DNA from: Rhodobacteraceae bacterium WD3A24
Lineage (GTDB): Bacteria; Pseudomonadota; Alphaproteobacteria; Rhodobacterales; Rhodobacteraceae
Assembly: GCA_002967695.1 (NCBI GenBank)
Contig: PUHN01000030.1
Coordinates: forward strand, 1-42,528
Direction: 5' to 3'
Length of the DNA stretch: 42,528 nucleotides
Program-made: the position numbers and the translations under genes
Notes under the pieces: generated by a model
What the model was told of the DNA's origin: nothing
Databases searched by the model: none
The model's input: the letters and a program-made list of their open reading frames with translations, nothing else
Part shown: positions 42,484-42,528 of the stretch, in pieces
Layout of the letters: every line of letters starts with the position of its first letter
Position numbering within the stretch: the stretch's first letter is position 1

Positions 42484-42528
42484 ATGTCGGAGATTACCAC
42501 GGTCGGTCTCGATCTGGCGAAGAATGTG
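42484..42528 (+). CDS. IS110-family transposase, 3'-truncated by the window edge
   Basis: Only the first 15 codons are present: MSEITTVGLDLAKNV. VGLDLAKN is the N-terminal RuvC-like strand of IS110/IS1111 transposases and contains the first catalytic Asp of the DEDD set. The start is set by the strong GAGGAGGA site 5 nt upstream. Completeness and subgroup cannot be judged from this window. Confidence 0.75.
   Translation, partial: MSEITTVGLDLAKNV

Overview
The window is a GC-rich chromosomal segment of an alphaproteobacterium, most probably a member of the Rhodobacterales (Rhodobacter/Roseobacter relatives). This rests on recognised gene content and arrangement: a B12-dependent ribonucleotide reductase, a short-form HisG with a HisZ regulatory subunit beside HisS, DUF1489, DUF1127 and DUF938 proteins, ArfB, and an xdhABC cluster joined to a BMP-type ABC transporter. 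No rRNA, tRNA or CRISPR array was seen. The long open frames antisense to known genes are by-products of high GC and are left out.

Layout. 1-2239 is the 3' part of ftsK, whose linker is broken by a 79-bp-period duplication that shifts the frame. 2524-3357 is a decayed IS5-family insertion sequence. 3456-5723 (-) is nrdJ, divergent from a DUF1489 gene and a methyltransferase (5873-6959, +). 6975-10415 (-) is hisS-hisZ-hisG. 10550-16353 (+) carries slyX-like, a universal stress protein, an MFS transporter, a queuosine-precursor transporter, a striking short leader or small RNA with a mini-ORF, arfB, a Nudix hydrolase and a PiT phosphate transporter. 16370-18365 (-) holds the NAD salvage genes pncB and pncA, followed by DUF1127 and DUF938 genes.

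19471-30170 (-) is dominated by a purine module: xdhA-xdhB-xdhC overlap end to end and run into an ABC ATPase, two permeases and a BMP-family binding protein. This suggests uptake of purines or nucleosides coupled to xanthine/hypoxanthine oxidation. The same GC-rich palindromic repeat is inserted in frame in both xdhA and xdhB. 30327-38187 holds a DUF3137-like membrane protein, dnaE, a four-helix membrane protein, a tyrC-hisC pair and rpsD with a clear terminator. 38471-40954 holds a secreted CAP-domain protein, an LpxL-like acyltransferase and a hemolysin III family membrane protein.

The last 1.5 kb (40955-42528) is a decayed accessory zone. It holds fragments resembling phage or integrative-element replication proteins (AAA/RepA-like and primase-helicase-like) and ends inside the first codons of an IS110-family transposase.

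The observations most worth a second look are the leader upstream of arfB (near-complete anti-Shine-Dalgarno complement, 18-codon ORF, terminator), the paired in-frame repeat insertions in xdhA and xdhB, the roughly 50-residue insertion in HisS, and the duplication in ftsK. No complete new defence or mobile system was found.
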